Shown here one piece after another: positions 25,192 to 34,978 of a stretch of 54,266 bases of DNA. How positions within the stretch are numbered: the stretch's first letter is position 1; each line of letters begins with the position of its first letter. Below the pieces are notes generated by a model. That model made no database searches. It was not told the origin of the DNA and saw only the letters and a list, made by a program, of their open reading frames with translations. The stretch covers positions 1 through 54,266 of the forward strand of contig JAFGHS010000115.1 of NCBI GenBank assembly GCA_016930075.1, read 5' to 3'. The DNA comes from Deltaproteobacteria bacterium. Lineage in GTDB: Bacteria; Desulfobacterota; Syntrophia; Syntrophales; JAFGHS01. Both the position numbers and the translations under genes were made by a program.

Positions 25192-26775
25192 ATGTCGGAA
25201 CATAGACCCTTCAAAGTGTTGTTGATCAACCCCCCCTATCCCTTCGAGGAAACACCGACGCTGCCTTTCGGCCTGGCGTCACTTGCCGGATATCTCAGGG
25301 AGCAAAAGATCGACGTCCGGATTGAAGACTATATTGTAATGCCCTATTCCATCGACAAGGTGGAGAAAATCCTTGCCGACTATAAGCCCGACATCGTTGG
25401 CGCCACCGCCGTCACCATGAATGTCAAAACAGCCCTGAAAATCCTCGCCGATTATAAAAAAACGAATCCCCGGCTCATCACTGTCATGGGCGGCCCCCAT
25501 GTCACCTTCGATGCCGAGGCCGTCCTGTCGGAGCATCCGTATGTGGACTATGTCGTCCGCGGCGAGGGCGAGTTGACCTTCCATGAAATGGTTCAGCGCC
25601 TGGAACAACATGCATCCGTAGACGACGTCCTGGGCATCTCCTACCAGAAAGATGGAAAGGTGATCCATAATGCCCGGCGGCCGCTGATTGAAGACATCAA
25701 TATCCTCCCCTATCCGGCCCGCGATCTTCTGCCCATCAGCAAATACAAAGCCCTGTCCTTCGTCCTGAGCCTGAGCACCTCGCGGGGCTGCCCCTACAGC
25801 TGCATCTTCTGCGTCGGGCAAAGGATGGTGGGACACAAGGTGCGCTATTTCAGCGTCAAACGCGTCGTCGATGAGTTTGAGATGCTCGCAAAACACGGGT
25901 TTCTTCGCATCAACATCGTAGACGACCTTTTTACGGCCAACAAAAAGCGTTGCATGGAAATCTGCGACGAAATCGTCCGGCGCGGCATCAAGCAGGAATG
26001 GGCGGCCTTCGCCCGCGTGGACACCCTTTCCCGGCCCCTTCTGGCAAAGCTCAAGAAGGCGGGGTGTGTTTCTTTATGCTTCGGCATCGAGAGCGGCTGC
26101 CAGGAAATTCTCAACACCATCAAGAAGAAGATCACCCTGGAAAAGTGCCGCGAGGCAGTGGCCATGTGCCGGGAAGCCGGCCTGGACCCCATGTGTTCCT
26201 ATATTATGGGACTTCCCGGCGAAACGCCGGAGACGGTTCGAGAATCCATGGAATTTGCGGCGAGCCTTTGCGAAAACTACGGATTTCATATTCTCTCCCC
26301 CTTTCCCGGCACGGAAGTACGGGACAGACATGAGGAATACGGAATCCGGATTCTGACAAACGACTGGGACCGGTACGACGCCAACCAGGCTGTTTCGGAG
26401 ACGGCGTATATTTCCCACGACGAGATCGACCGGATCGTCAAAAATTTCGGCAAGAAATATATTGATGAACTTGTTGACAATCTCAACCGGCATGAACGCG
26501 GCGAAGAAGTGGCGGAGAAATACAAAGAGTCGATCAAACACCTCAACAACTTTGTCTTTGTCAGGGATATGATTATGAATGAGTATGTCGATCACTTTAA
26601 CGGATCGGCAAACGGATTTCCCCCCGCTGAAGCCGTCAATACCTTTGCAGCCTATATCGCATCGCACAGCAAGTATAACAAAGAGGTCGCCCTCGCCCAA
26701 CTCAACCGCCTTCTCGCCATGCGATGCATCGACGTCCGGCGGGACGAACAGGGAACATCCATTGTATGGGCTTAA
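25192..26775 (+). CDS. B12-binding-domain radical SAM protein
   Basis: This 527-residue protein has an N-terminal cobalamin-binding-type Rossmann domain (about 8-150: VLLINPPYPFEETPTLPFGL, VGATAVTMNVKTAL, VMGGPHVTF, RGEGELTFHEM). The radical SAM barrel has the 4Fe-4S motif C200-PYS-C204-IF-C207, and CFGIESGCQEILNTIKKK and SYIMGLPGETPETVRESMEF downstream. A C-terminal helical region of about 130 residues follows. Such enzymes often perform B12-dependent methylations or rearrangements; the substrate is unknown. It lies convergent with, and 13 bp from, the P-type ATPase. A weak AGAGAGGATA ribosome binding site is present. Confidence 0.9.
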   Translation: MSEHRPFKVLLINPPYPFEETPTLPFGLASLAGYLREQKIDVRIEDYIVMPYSIDKVEKILADYKPDIVGATAVTMNVKTALKILADYKKTNPRLITVMGGPHVTFDAEAVLSEHPYVDYVVRGEGELTFHEMVQRLEQHASVDDVLGISYQKDGKVIHNARRPLIEDINILPYPARDLLPISKYKALSFVLSLSTSRGCPYSCIFCVGQRMVGHKVRYFSVKRVVDEFEMLAKHGFLRINIVDDLFTANKKRCMEICDEIVRRGIKQEWAAFARVDTLSRPLLAKLKKAGCVSLCFGIESGCQEILNTIKKKITLEKCREAVAMCREAGLDPMCSYIMGLPGETPETVRESMEFAASLCENYGFHILSPFPGTEVRDRHEEYGIRILTNDWDRYDANQAVSETAYISHDEIDRIVKNFGKKYIDELVDNLNRHERGEEVAEKYKESIKHLNNFVFVRDMIMNEYVDHFNGSANGFPPAEAVNTFAAYIASHSKYNKEVALAQLNRLLAMRCIDVRRDEQGTSIVWA

Positions 26776-26788
26776 ATCGCTGACGCAG

Positions 26789-29440
26789 TTATAAAAAGCG
26801 CCTTTTCACAAACTTTTCAATCTCCACCGCTGCAAACACCACGGAAGACACAATGAGGGTGAAGCCCAGTTCGGGAAGGGACAGCGGCTCCGTCTTGAAG
26901 ATGGGGTTGAGGAAGGGCACGTAAATCGTGGCCATCTGCAACACAAACGTCAGGACGGTGGCGCCCAGCAAAGGCATATTGGAAAACAGGCCCTGACGGA
27001 AAATGCTTTCCGTCTCCGACCGGATAGCCAAGACATGCCCCATCTGGCTTAAACACAAAACGGTAAACGTCATGGTCTGCCAGTGGGCATGACCTGTTTT
27101 GATAGACCAGGCCTGCATGAAGATGGAGGCAAACCCCATGAGAAGGCCGACCCAGATGATGTGGGCGGTCATGCCGTGGGCGAAGATGCTTTCCTTCGGA
27201 TGGCGGGGCGGTCTCTGCATGATGCCTTTTTCCGCCGGTTCCGCCGCCAGGGCAAGACCGGGGAGCCCGTCCGTCACCAGATTGATCCAGAGAATGTGGA
27301 TCGGCAAAAGCGGAATGGGCAGCCCCAGAAAAGGGGCGAGGAAAATCGTCCATATCTCGCCTGAATTGCTTGTCATCGTGTATTTGATGAACTTGCGGAT
27401 GTTGTCGAATATCCGCCTTCCCTCCTTGACGGCCTTGACGATGGTGGCGAAATTGTCGTCGAGAAGAATCATATGGGCAGCTTCTTTCGACACGTCTGTC
27501 CCCGTGATCCCCATAGCAACGCCAATATCGGCGCTCTTTAAGGCCGGCGCATCGTTCACCCCGTCGCCCGTCATGGCGACAAACTGTCCGCGATCCTGCA
27601 GGGCCTTGACGATCTTGAGCTTTTGCTCCGGTGCGACCCGCGCATAGACGCTGATATGCTCAACCCGTTTTTCAAATTCCTCCAGGGTCAGTTTATCCAG
27701 TTCCTTGCCGGTCATCACCGACTCCAGCCCATCATCGAGAATGCCCAGTCTCCTGGCGATGGATTGCGCCGTCAGGGGGTGGTCGCCGGTAATCATGACC
27801 GGTTTGATGCCCGCCGCCTTGCACAGGGCGACGGCCTCCCCGGCCTCTTCCCTCGGCGGATCCATCAATCCGATAAGCCCCAGGATCGTGAGGTTCGTCT
27901 CAACGCTCTCCGGCGTCATAACTTCCGGCAGGGCCTCCCACTTTCTCATGCACAGACAAAGAACCCTCATGCCGTCGGCGGTCATGGCCTCGTTGATCCT
28001 TTCCATGCTTCCGGCATCAACATCCTCTAATCCTTTGGCCGTCAGCACATGAGCAGATCTGTCTATGAGAAGATCGAGGGCGCCCTTGGTAAAGGATACG
28101 ATTTCTCCATCGCCCGCATGTTTGTGGAAGGTTGTCATGCACTTCCGTTCGGAATCGAAGGGCAGCTCCGCAACGCGAGGCCACGTCAGTTCCAGGTCCT
28201 TTTTGTCGAAACCGGCCATCCGTGCCACATCATATAACGCCGTTTCCGTGGGATCGCCGATGACATTGCCGTCCGCTTCCAGCCGGGCATCATTGCTCAG
28301 GGCAAGGCCCGCCATGAGATACGCCGTCGGTGTCAGCAAATCCTTATGGCCGCCGTCTTGACGGTATGCGTCTTCGATCTCGCCGGATCTTGCCAGATGG
28401 CCGTCGCAATAGATTTCTTCGACGCTCATCCTGTTCAACGTCAGGGTCCCCGTCTTGTCGGAGCAGATAAACGTTACGGAACCGAGTGTTTCAACGGCAG
28501 GAAGCTTTCGGATCAGGGCATTCTGCGTGACCAGTTTTTTTGCCCCCAGGGCAAGGGATATGGTGACCACGGCGGGCAGGGCCTCCGGGATGGCGGCCAC
28601 GGCAAGCGATATGGCCGTCAACAGCATCAGCAGCGGAGCCTCGCCCCGCATCAGGCCCGCCACAAAAACGATAGCGCAGATGGCCAGAATGGCAATGGCC
28701 AGATTTTTGCCGAAGGCCGTCAGCCTTTTTTGCAGGGGCGTCTTGGTCTCGTCCGCGTCCTGAAGCATGCCGGCAATTTTGCCGAGTTCCGTTTTCATGC
28801 CCGTGGCGGTCACAACCCCTGCGCCCCGGCCATAAGTGACGTAGGTGCCTTTGTAGGACATGTTCTTCCTGTCGCCCAGGGACAGTTCCGGATCGGACAG
28901 GACCTGCGCATGCTTGTCCACCGGCACCGATTCGCCTGTGAGGGCGGCCTCCTCAACCTGGAGGGACGCCGACTCTACGATCCGCATATCGGCGGGAATA
29001 ATGCGCCCCGCCTCCAGAAGCACCATGTCGCCGGAAACAATCTCACCTGCCGGTATGGTTGCCGGTATGCCGCCTCTCAAAACGACAGCGGCGGCTCCGG
29101 ACATCTTCTTCAAGGCCTCCATCGCTTTTTCCGCACGGTATTCCTGGACAAAACCGATGACGGCGTTGATGATGACAATGACGATGATGGCAATCGTGTC
29201 CGACAGTTCGCCGATGACGCCGGAAATCACCGCCGCGGCCAGAAGGATTATGATCATGAAATCCTTGAACTGGTCGAAGAACATCATAAAAGGGGATTTC
29301 TTCTTTTTTTCGATCAGTTCGTTCGGCCCGTCCTTCAGAAGGCGCGCTTTCGCCTCTTCATGGCTGATTCCCTCGGCTGCGGACCCGATTTCGCGATAAA
29401 CCTCTTCTACTTGCTTTTGATGCCAACCCGCTGCTTTCAT
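26789..29440 (-). CDS. Cation-translocating P-type ATPase (P2-type, Ca2+-ATPase-like)
   Basis: From ATG 29440 the protein has 883 residues: cation ATPase N-domain (VEEVYREIGS..GISHEEAKARLLKDGPNEL), TGES at about 168-171, PEALPAVVTISLALGAKKL in TM4, the phosphorylation site CSDKTGTLTLN (Asp328), MTGDGVNDAPALKSADIG, and a C-terminal domain with WINLVTDGLPGLALA. These are P2A/P2B features, usually Ca2+ transport, though Na+ or Mn2+ is possible. PEALP in place of PEGLP is the form seen in many bacterial members. AAAAGGT lies about 7 nt before the chosen start; the frame to 29644 adds 68 residues foreign to the family. Confidence 0.92.
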   Translation of the reverse strand: MKAAGWHQKQVEEVYREIGSAAEGISHEEAKARLLKDGPNELIEKKKKSPFMMFFDQFKDFMIIILLAAAVISGVIGELSDTIAIIVIVIINAVIGFVQEYRAEKAMEALKKMSGAAAVVLRGGIPATIPAGEIVSGDMVLLEAGRIIPADMRIVESASLQVEEAALTGESVPVDKHAQVLSDPELSLGDRKNMSYKGTYVTYGRGAGVVTATGMKTELGKIAGMLQDADETKTPLQKRLTAFGKNLAIAILAICAIVFVAGLMRGEAPLLMLLTAISLAVAAIPEALPAVVTISLALGAKKLVTQNALIRKLPAVETLGSVTFICSDKTGTLTLNRMSVEEIYCDGHLARSGEIEDAYRQDGGHKDLLTPTAYLMAGLALSNDARLEADGNVIGDPTETALYDVARMAGFDKKDLELTWPRVAELPFDSERKCMTTFHKHAGDGEIVSFTKGALDLLIDRSAHVLTAKGLEDVDAGSMERINEAMTADGMRVLCLCMRKWEALPEVMTPESVETNLTILGLIGLMDPPREEAGEAVALCKAAGIKPVMITGDHPLTAQSIARRLGILDDGLESVMTGKELDKLTLEEFEKRVEHISVYARVAPEQKLKIVKALQDRGQFVAMTGDGVNDAPALKSADIGVAMGITGTDVSKEAAHMILLDDNFATIVKAVKEGRRIFDNIRKFIKYTMTSNSGEIWTIFLAPFLGLPIPLLPIHILWINLVTDGLPGLALAAEPAEKGIMQRPPRHPKESIFAHGMTAHIIWVGLLMGFASIFMQAWSIKTGHAHWQTMTFTVLCLSQMGHVLAIRSETESIFRQGLFSNMPLLGATVLTFVLQMATIYVPFLNPIFKTEPLSLPELGFTLIVSSVVFAAVEIEKFVKRRFL

Positions 29441-29543
29441 GTTCGACCTTTTGATCCCTATCGTTGCATTCAACGCCGGCAATGCCAGACGGCAACCGCC
29501 GCCGGGTCTTTTATCCGGAATGTTTGCCGTTTTCCTAAAGCCG

Positions 29544-29855
29544 TTACTCTTCCCGCTTGAAAACACCGAAGAGTTTATCAAGTCCGCCTTTATCCATTTT
29601 AGCCACCATCTCCAGTTCACCCGCATCAAGCCAGATGCCTTCACAGGCGGTGCATTTATCCACCTTAATCTTCTTATAGTCGATTTCCACCAGGTTCATG
29701 CCGCACTTGGGGCATTTCATGTAATGAAGCTCTTTTGCATTGGCCAGTTGTTCCGCAGCCAGTTTTCTCTGGCTTTCCTCCTGGATTCTTTTCAATTTTT
29801 CATATTCCATGCGGGCAAAATATTCTTCTTCCGTCTCGCTGGGTTTCATCGGCAT
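29544..29855 (-). CDS. TFIIB-type zinc-ribbon protein
   Basis: This 103-residue protein has a charged N-terminal helix (EEEYFARMEYEKLKRIQEES) followed by a zinc ribbon: MKCPKCGMNLVEIDYKKIKV, DKCTACEGIWLDAGEL. The CPxCG..CxxCxGxWLD pattern is the zf-TFIIB family of short bacterial proteins of unknown role. A GGAG-type ribosome binding site precedes the ATG. It lies 103 bp upstream of the ATPase gene on the same strand. Confidence 0.85.
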   Translation of the reverse strand: MPMKPSETEEEYFARMEYEKLKRIQEESQRKLAAEQLANAKELHYMKCPKCGMNLVEIDYKKIKVDKCTACEGIWLDAGELEMVAKMDKGGLDKLFGVFKREE

Positions 29856-30150
29856 TTTTATTTTCTCCTTCCATTTATTTATTTATTTTCCAGCCGTTCT
29901 TTTAAGCGAGGGGAATATAAAGGCTGGGGCACGGGATGTCAATTGATTTCAGCAGCAATCATTTTTTCATTTGATATAAATGCACTAAATGATTATATTA
30001 GGTTTAATCGCACCTGCAATCCGCCATACCGACACCTGAAACGACGATTAATGATATTGTATGAAAGGAGGCAACAACAGCTGGTAATATAAATCAATGC
30101 AGTCTACATTCGCATATAAAAACCATATTTAAAATAATCGAGGAGGGAAA

Positions 30151-31716
30151 ATGAGAACAAAAGCAGATTACATAAAAGGTTTATCCAAGATGAAACGGAA
30201 CATCTATTTCGACGGCAAGTTGATCGACCGGACGGACGAGCTTCAGAAGGAATGCCTCGACGTTATGGGCACAACATATGATGAGGCGCAGAGACCGGAA
30301 AATAAGGAGCTGTGCACGGCTGTCTCCCATTTGACGGGCAAGCGGATCAACCGTTTCAACCACATCCATCAGAACACTCACGACCTGCACATGAAGCAGG
30401 ATATGACCCGCATGCTGTGCCAGAAGGTAGGCGGATGCATCCAGCGCTGTATGGGCATCGATGCGACTAATGCCATTTACAACGTATCCTATGAAGCGGA
30501 CAAACAGAACAACGGCGCTACGCAGTATCATGATAACTTCAAGAAATGGCTGAAGCGCTTCCAGACGGAAGATTTGGTCGGCTGCTGCGCCCAAACCGAT
30601 GTAAAAGGCGACAGACTTTTAAGACCGGCGGATCAGCCGAATCCCGGCGCCTATGTCCACATCAAAGAAAAACTGAAAGACGGCATTGTTGTCAGCGGCT
30701 GTAAAGTCCATATCTCCGAGGCCTCCGTAGCCGACGAAGTGCTGGTGGTGCCCACCCGCGCCCTGCGTGAGCAGGATAAGAATTATGCCGTGGCCTTTGC
30801 CGTACCCGGCGACTGGGACGGCATGAAACAGGTGGTCACCGTTCATAATCTTCGGAAGCGTGAACACTTCAAACGCGGCTTCATGCCGGGCTCCACGGAT
30901 TCCTACATAATCTTTGAAGACTGCTTCGTCCCCTGGGATCGGGTGTTCCTGGCCGGCGAATATCAGCACGGCGGCGTTCTGGCCCTGCTGTTTGCCCTGT
31001 TCCACCGCCACTCCTATTCGGGATGCAAGCCGGCCATCGGCGATGTGGTTCTCGGATCGGCGGCCCTTGCCGCCGAGGTGAACAACGTCCATAAGCAGCC
31101 CCATGTGCGGGAAAAATTTGCCGAAATCATCATGACCACCGAACTGGGTTACGCAGCAGGTTACACGGCCTCAGACCTGGGCAGACCGGAAGTTTATATG
31201 CCGGGCGTCGGCTTTGTGCCTTACGGGCCGGGCTCCTATATTCCCCATTCCATTTACTGCAATGTGGGCCGCTGTCTGTCAGGCGAAGCGGTATGGCGTG
31301 AAGCGGAAATCCTTTGCGACATTGCCGGCGGCGTTGTGGCGACTTTCCCCCATGAAAACGATTTTGTAAATCCCGCTACGAAAAAACTCCTCCTCAAATA
31401 TACAAAGAGGAATAAAGACATATCGGCGGAGGATCAAGCCCAGTACTGGCGCTATCTGGGGGACGTCCTCTGTTCGGCGTCGGGGGGCATCCACAATATC
31501 GGCAGCTATCACGGCGGCGGTTCGCCGATCATGGAACAGATCGCCATCACCACACAGTACGACATTGAAGCACGGAAAAAGCTGGTCAAATACATCGCCG
31601 GCATGTCGGGCGGCGACCGCGAGGTTTTAAGCCCCTCCGCTAAGGTAGCTAAGAAAGCTGCCCCGAAAGCGGCTGTAAAGGCTGCCCCAAAGGCTGTCAA
31701 GAAGGGTAAAAAGTAG
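30151..31716 (+). CDS. abfD: 4-hydroxybutyryl-CoA dehydratase-like FAD/[4Fe-4S] enzyme with Lys/Ala tail
   Basis: This 521-residue member of the 4-hydroxyphenylacetate hydroxylase/4-hydroxybutyryl-CoA dehydratase family keeps the unusual cluster ligands of AbfD: C96-IQR-C100 and H285-RHSYSG-C292, with the same 4- and 7-residue spacings as Cys99/Cys103 and His292/Cys299 of the Clostridium aminobutyricum enzyme. That enzyme converts 4-hydroxybutyryl-CoA to crotonyl-CoA. The last 27 or so residues, KVAKKAAPKAAVKAAPKAVK plus a basic end, are a histone-H1-like tail foreign to the family. GAGGAGGG lies 4 nt before ATG. No CoA-transferase or 4-hydroxybutyrate dehydrogenase gene is adjacent, so the exact acyl-CoA substrate is not certain. 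Confidence 0.88.
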   Translation: MRTKADYIKGLSKMKRNIYFDGKLIDRTDELQKECLDVMGTTYDEAQRPENKELCTAVSHLTGKRINRFNHIHQNTHDLHMKQDMTRMLCQKVGGCIQRCMGIDATNAIYNVSYEADKQNNGATQYHDNFKKWLKRFQTEDLVGCCAQTDVKGDRLLRPADQPNPGAYVHIKEKLKDGIVVSGCKVHISEASVADEVLVVPTRALREQDKNYAVAFAVPGDWDGMKQVVTVHNLRKREHFKRGFMPGSTDSYIIFEDCFVPWDRVFLAGEYQHGGVLALLFALFHRHSYSGCKPAIGDVVLGSAALAAEVNNVHKQPHVREKFAEIIMTTELGYAAGYTASDLGRPEVYMPGVGFVPYGPGSYIPHSIYCNVGRCLSGEAVWREAEILCDIAGGVVATFPHENDFVNPATKKLLLKYTKRNKDISAEDQAQYWRYLGDVLCSASGGIHNIGSYHGGGSPIMEQIAITTQYDIEARKKLVKYIAGMSGGDREVLSPSAKVAKKAAPKAAVKAAPKAVKKGKK

Positions 31717-31727
31717 ATTTCCCGAAG

Positions 31728-31762
31728 GCCCCTTCCCGGTAAAACAGGAAGGGGCTTTTTTT
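31728..31762 (+). terminator. Intrinsic terminator after the 4-hydroxybutyryl-CoA dehydratase-like gene
   Basis: A perfect 9-bp stem GCCCCTTCC (31728-31736)/GGAAGGGGC (31747-31755) is followed by seven T (31756-31762). It starts 12 bp after the stop. Confidence 0.93.
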
Positions 31763-31911
31763 ACGATAAACACTCCGCATTTCGACATAAAGATACGCAA
31801 TGGATAGAGACTCCCAACGCGTTTTTTCCCATGCCGCACACGCCAAACACGCACCGCGCACGGACCGACGGTCAAACAATGTCTTGAAGAATATACGAGG
31901 GACAAACGCCC

Positions 31912-32847
31912 TCAGGCTTGCAGGAGATTCCTTAAGATTCTTTTGACGGGAATGTATCTGCGGATGCCGGATGTGGCATGGCGGATTTGTTGCAGATTTG
32001 CTCTCGCTGCTTTTGCGCCCGCGTCGATCAGATGCAGGGCCTGGGAGAAGTCCGACCATTGCAGATTGCCGACGTCCGGACGGATGACAATATCCGCGGC
32101 CTTGAGATCGTAATTGACCAGATGGCGCGACATGACGTCCGTGGCGCGGGTGGAAACATCTATCCCTGTTCGCAGTTCCTCGTAAAAGGCAAGATTTTTA
32201 TCCACGACGACAGCGATGACCGTGTCGGCCCCTTCCTTAAGAGCAACACGAGCGGGCACCATGGAGACAATGCCGCCGTCGGAAAGAAGTTTCCCGCCGT
32301 CTTTGAGAGGTTCGACGGCGCCGGGAACCGCGCAGCTTGCCGCAACGGCGCGCCGGAGCGACCCTTTGGAAAAAACAATTTCTTCACAGCTCACAAGATC
32401 CGTCGCGACGGCGTGAAAGGGAATTCGCGTATCCTCAATCCGGATGTCGGGGACGAAGTAGTCGATCATCAGTTGAAATTCATCGGTCGATAATATGCCC
32501 GGTTTGAACATCGCCTGGGCCATGTAGAACTTATTGATGAAAAAGCTCTGGATTTTTCTTGTAAAGCTCCCCTCCGCCTCCTCATTTGCCCGCTCTATTG
32601 CCCGGATGACGGATGACTGAAACTCCATGCTGTTCAGGTACTCCGCAGCTTTTTTCTCCAGATCGCCGGCGGACAGCCCGCCGGCGTAAGCCGCTCCGAT
32701 AAGCGCGCCGCTGCTCGTTCCCGCAATGACGGCGATGGGAATTTGCTCCTCCTCCAGCACCTTAAGAACACCGATGTGGGCAAGACCCCTCGCTCCCCCT
32801 CCTCCGAGGGCAAGGCCGATGTTATTGCCGGTCCATTTCCATTTCAT
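31912..32847 (-). CDS. Patatin-like phospholipase (RssA-like)
   Basis: This 311-residue protein has the patatin set: oxyanion loop LALGGGGARGLAHIGVL, nucleophile elbow IAGTSSGALIGAAY (Ser), and the catalytic Asp in LLSDGGIVSMVP. A two-residue Ser-Asp dyad hydrolyses lipid acyl esters. It has no signal peptide. The length and the VATDLVSCEEIVFSKGSL segment fit the bacterial RssA/YlbK group, probably cytoplasmic and membrane-associated. It stands alone, convergent with the preceding gene. Confidence 0.9.
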   Translation of the reverse strand: MKWKWTGNNIGLALGGGGARGLAHIGVLKVLEEEQIPIAVIAGTSSGALIGAAYAGGLSAGDLEKKAAEYLNSMEFQSSVIRAIERANEEAEGSFTRKIQSFFINKFYMAQAMFKPGILSTDEFQLMIDYFVPDIRIEDTRIPFHAVATDLVSCEEIVFSKGSLRRAVAASCAVPGAVEPLKDGGKLLSDGGIVSMVPARVALKEGADTVIAVVVDKNLAFYEELRTGIDVSTRATDVMSRHLVNYDLKAADIVIRPDVGNLQWSDFSQALHLIDAGAKAARANLQQIRHATSGIRRYIPVKRILRNLLQA

Positions 32848-33138
32848 ATGAAAACCGTTCAGGGAAAAAGGTTAGGGGCGACAGGACAATACAAGGGCCG
32901 GGCGAAGGGCAATATCGATATGTTACAGCCCGGCTCCGTTAACCAGGAGCCTGTCGTCTTTTTTAATCTATCTAACCCCATTTAATATCTATGTCAAATT
33001 CAAATCATTTTACCAGGACGCCGATGGGATAAAAAGGGTGAAAAGTATGGAAGTTTTTTCCTTGCGTTCGTTTTAGCGATGGGCTATGAACGCATTAAAG
33101 CCGTTTTAACGAAGCATAAACAAGTAAAAAAAAGCCTT

Positions 33139-34296
33139 ATGGAATACCGCAAATTCGGAAATACGGATTTTAATGGTTCGATCCTGGGTTTCGGCGCCAT
33201 GCGGTTGCCTGTTACGGACAACAGGAACAGGGCGACCATCGACGAACCTCTCGCCGGGAAAATGATTGCCTGCGCCATTGAGCAGGGCGTCAATTACATC
33301 GATACGGCATACTTTTATCATGAAGGGGAAAGCGAGCGCTTTGTAGGGCGCGTGCTGAAGGACGGTTATCGCAATAAAGTCGCCCTGGCAACCAAGATGC
33401 CCGTCCGCCTGCCCAAATCGCACGACGATTGCAACCGCATCTTGGACGAGCAACTCGGCAGACTGCAAACGGATCGCATTGATTACTATCTTCTTCACGG
33501 CCTTAATCACGAGACGTGGCCCAATATCCGGAAGATAGATATTTTCACATGGGCGCAGCGGGCCATTGCGGACGGCCGCATCCGTCACTTCGGTTTTTCA
33601 TTTCACGATGATTTCCCCACATTGAAGGAGATCATCGACGCCTATGACCAATGGACGGTCTGCCAGATTCAGTATAATTACATGGACACGGAATATCAGG
33701 CGACGACGGAAGGCTTAAACTATGCCGCGCAAAAAGGTCTGTCCGTCGTCGTCATGGAACCCATCAGGGGGGGACACCTGGCCAAGGAACCACCGGCGCG
33801 GGTGAAAGATATTTTTGCCGAAGCACCGAAGCCCCGCAGCCCGGCGGAATGGGCGCTTCAGTGGGTCTGGGACCAGCCGGGCGTATCCATGGTCTTAAGC
33901 GGCATGACGGCCATGGAACACGTTGTGGAAAACTGCGCTTTGGCCAAACGGGCTTCCGAAAACACGCTTTCCGCCGTGGAACTGAAACTGATCGCCCGGG
34001 CCAAGGAAGCCTACCGGGAATTATGCCCCATCCCCTGCACCAACTGCCGGTACTGCATGCCCTGCACCAACAACATCCGCATTAACCGCATCTTCGAGCT
34101 TTATAACGACGTGCACATGTATAATGACACCCGCGTGCCACGGATGCGCTACGGTCAGATCAATCCCGAGCAGCGCGGCGACCAGTGCATCGAGTGCGGG
34201 ACCTGTGAAGATTCATGTCCCCAGAATATTCCGATTCAGGAATGGCTGAAAAAAGCCGATGAACTGCTTGCGCCGAAAAAGGCATCAAACAAATAA
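33139..34296 (+). CDS. Aldo/keto reductase fused to C-terminal ferredoxin-type domain
   Basis: This 385-residue protein has an AKR barrel (MEYRKFGNTDFNGSILGFGA; YIDTAYFYHEGESE with catalytic Asp and Tyr; ALATKMPV with Lys; YYLLHGL with His) and a C-terminal part with CPIPCTNCRYCMPC and CIECGTCEDSCPQNI. The last is a regular 4Fe-4S half; the first carries five Cys and lacks the usual C-P-x-x-I ending. This AKR-Fd architecture is common in anaerobes and implies electron transfer between NAD(P)H and an Fe-S partner. The start was set by family homology; the frame opens at 33079 but that segment is non-homologous. Confidence 0.88.
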   Translation: MEYRKFGNTDFNGSILGFGAMRLPVTDNRNRATIDEPLAGKMIACAIEQGVNYIDTAYFYHEGESERFVGRVLKDGYRNKVALATKMPVRLPKSHDDCNRILDEQLGRLQTDRIDYYLLHGLNHETWPNIRKIDIFTWAQRAIADGRIRHFGFSFHDDFPTLKEIIDAYDQWTVCQIQYNYMDTEYQATTEGLNYAAQKGLSVVVMEPIRGGHLAKEPPARVKDIFAEAPKPRSPAEWALQWVWDQPGVSMVLSGMTAMEHVVENCALAKRASENTLSAVELKLIARAKEAYRELCPIPCTNCRYCMPCTNNIRINRIFELYNDVHMYNDTRVPRMRYGQINPEQRGDQCIECGTCEDSCPQNIPIQEWLKKADELLAPKKASNK

Positions 34297-34317
34297 CAGC
34301 AAGATAAAGAGGTCAAG

Positions 34318-34965
34318 ATGAAAGCAAAAGCAATGATCAAAAGCGGCAACTGGTTTACCGATCTGCTGTTAAATTTTATTCCCTATCCCGAGGATACAAC
34401 CGTCACGGGCTCACCCGATGAAATGATCATCAAGGCAAGCCGCCAGGCTTTTGCCATCAGCACCTGCGCGGGCATGATTCCGGGCTTTCTGGGATTCTTC
34501 AGCATCTTGCCGGAACTGATTGCCGTAACCAAGCTGCAGATCAATCTGGTGTATAAACTGGCAAAATATTACGGGAAGGCGCATCTGCTGAATCCCTCGA
34601 TTATTTTCAGCATTTTCGCGACGGCTATGGGCGTCGGGGAACACAGGATTTTCATGCGCAACGTCGGTCCTAGGATCATGGTCAAGGCCCTCAGTTCTCA
34701 AGCCATCCGGTCTCTGGCCCCTCGAATCGGCACACGGATCAGCGCGCGGATCGCGGGAAGAAGATTGGCCCGCTGGATTCCCGTCCTGTCGGCTCCCGCC
34801 TTCGGCTATTTTTCCATGACCATGACGGAAAAGATCGCCTATGTGGCCGACGAGATATTTCTGCCGGATATGGTTATCGAAGAGATTCTCATTTGCAGCC
34901 ACGGCCATGAATTGCCAGAAGGCGCAACGACTTGCCCCGAATGCGGGGAAGAAGTAAGTGTTTAA
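34318..34965 (+). CDS. EcsC-like membrane-associated protein with C-terminal zinc ribbon
   Basis: This 215-residue protein has a hydrophobic helical region resembling EcsC-family helices (GMIPGFLGFFSILPELIAV, QINLVYKLAKYYG), a basic middle (PRIGTRISARIAGRRLAR) and a C-terminal short zinc ribbon of the form C-x-H-x-H...C-x-x-C (ICSHGHELPEGATTCPECG). The family's function is not known. AAAGAGG precedes the ATG. It lies 21 bp after the AKR gene and 13 bp before the lipoprotein gene, so the three probably form one operon. Confidence 0.6.
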   Translation: MKAKAMIKSGNWFTDLLLNFIPYPEDTTVTGSPDEMIIKASRQAFAISTCAGMIPGFLGFFSILPELIAVTKLQINLVYKLAKYYGKAHLLNPSIIFSIFATAMGVGEHRIFMRNVGPRIMVKALSSQAIRSLAPRIGTRISARIAGRRLARWIPVLSAPAFGYFSMTMTEKIAYVADEIFLPDMVIEEILICSHGHELPEGATTCPECGEEVSV

Positions 34966-34978
34966 GGGAGGCAACGAT

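Noticed and set aside
28346-29560. 404-codon plus-strand ORF
   Set aside because: Antisense shadow of the P-type ATPase gene; His/Gly/Arg-rich with no motif.
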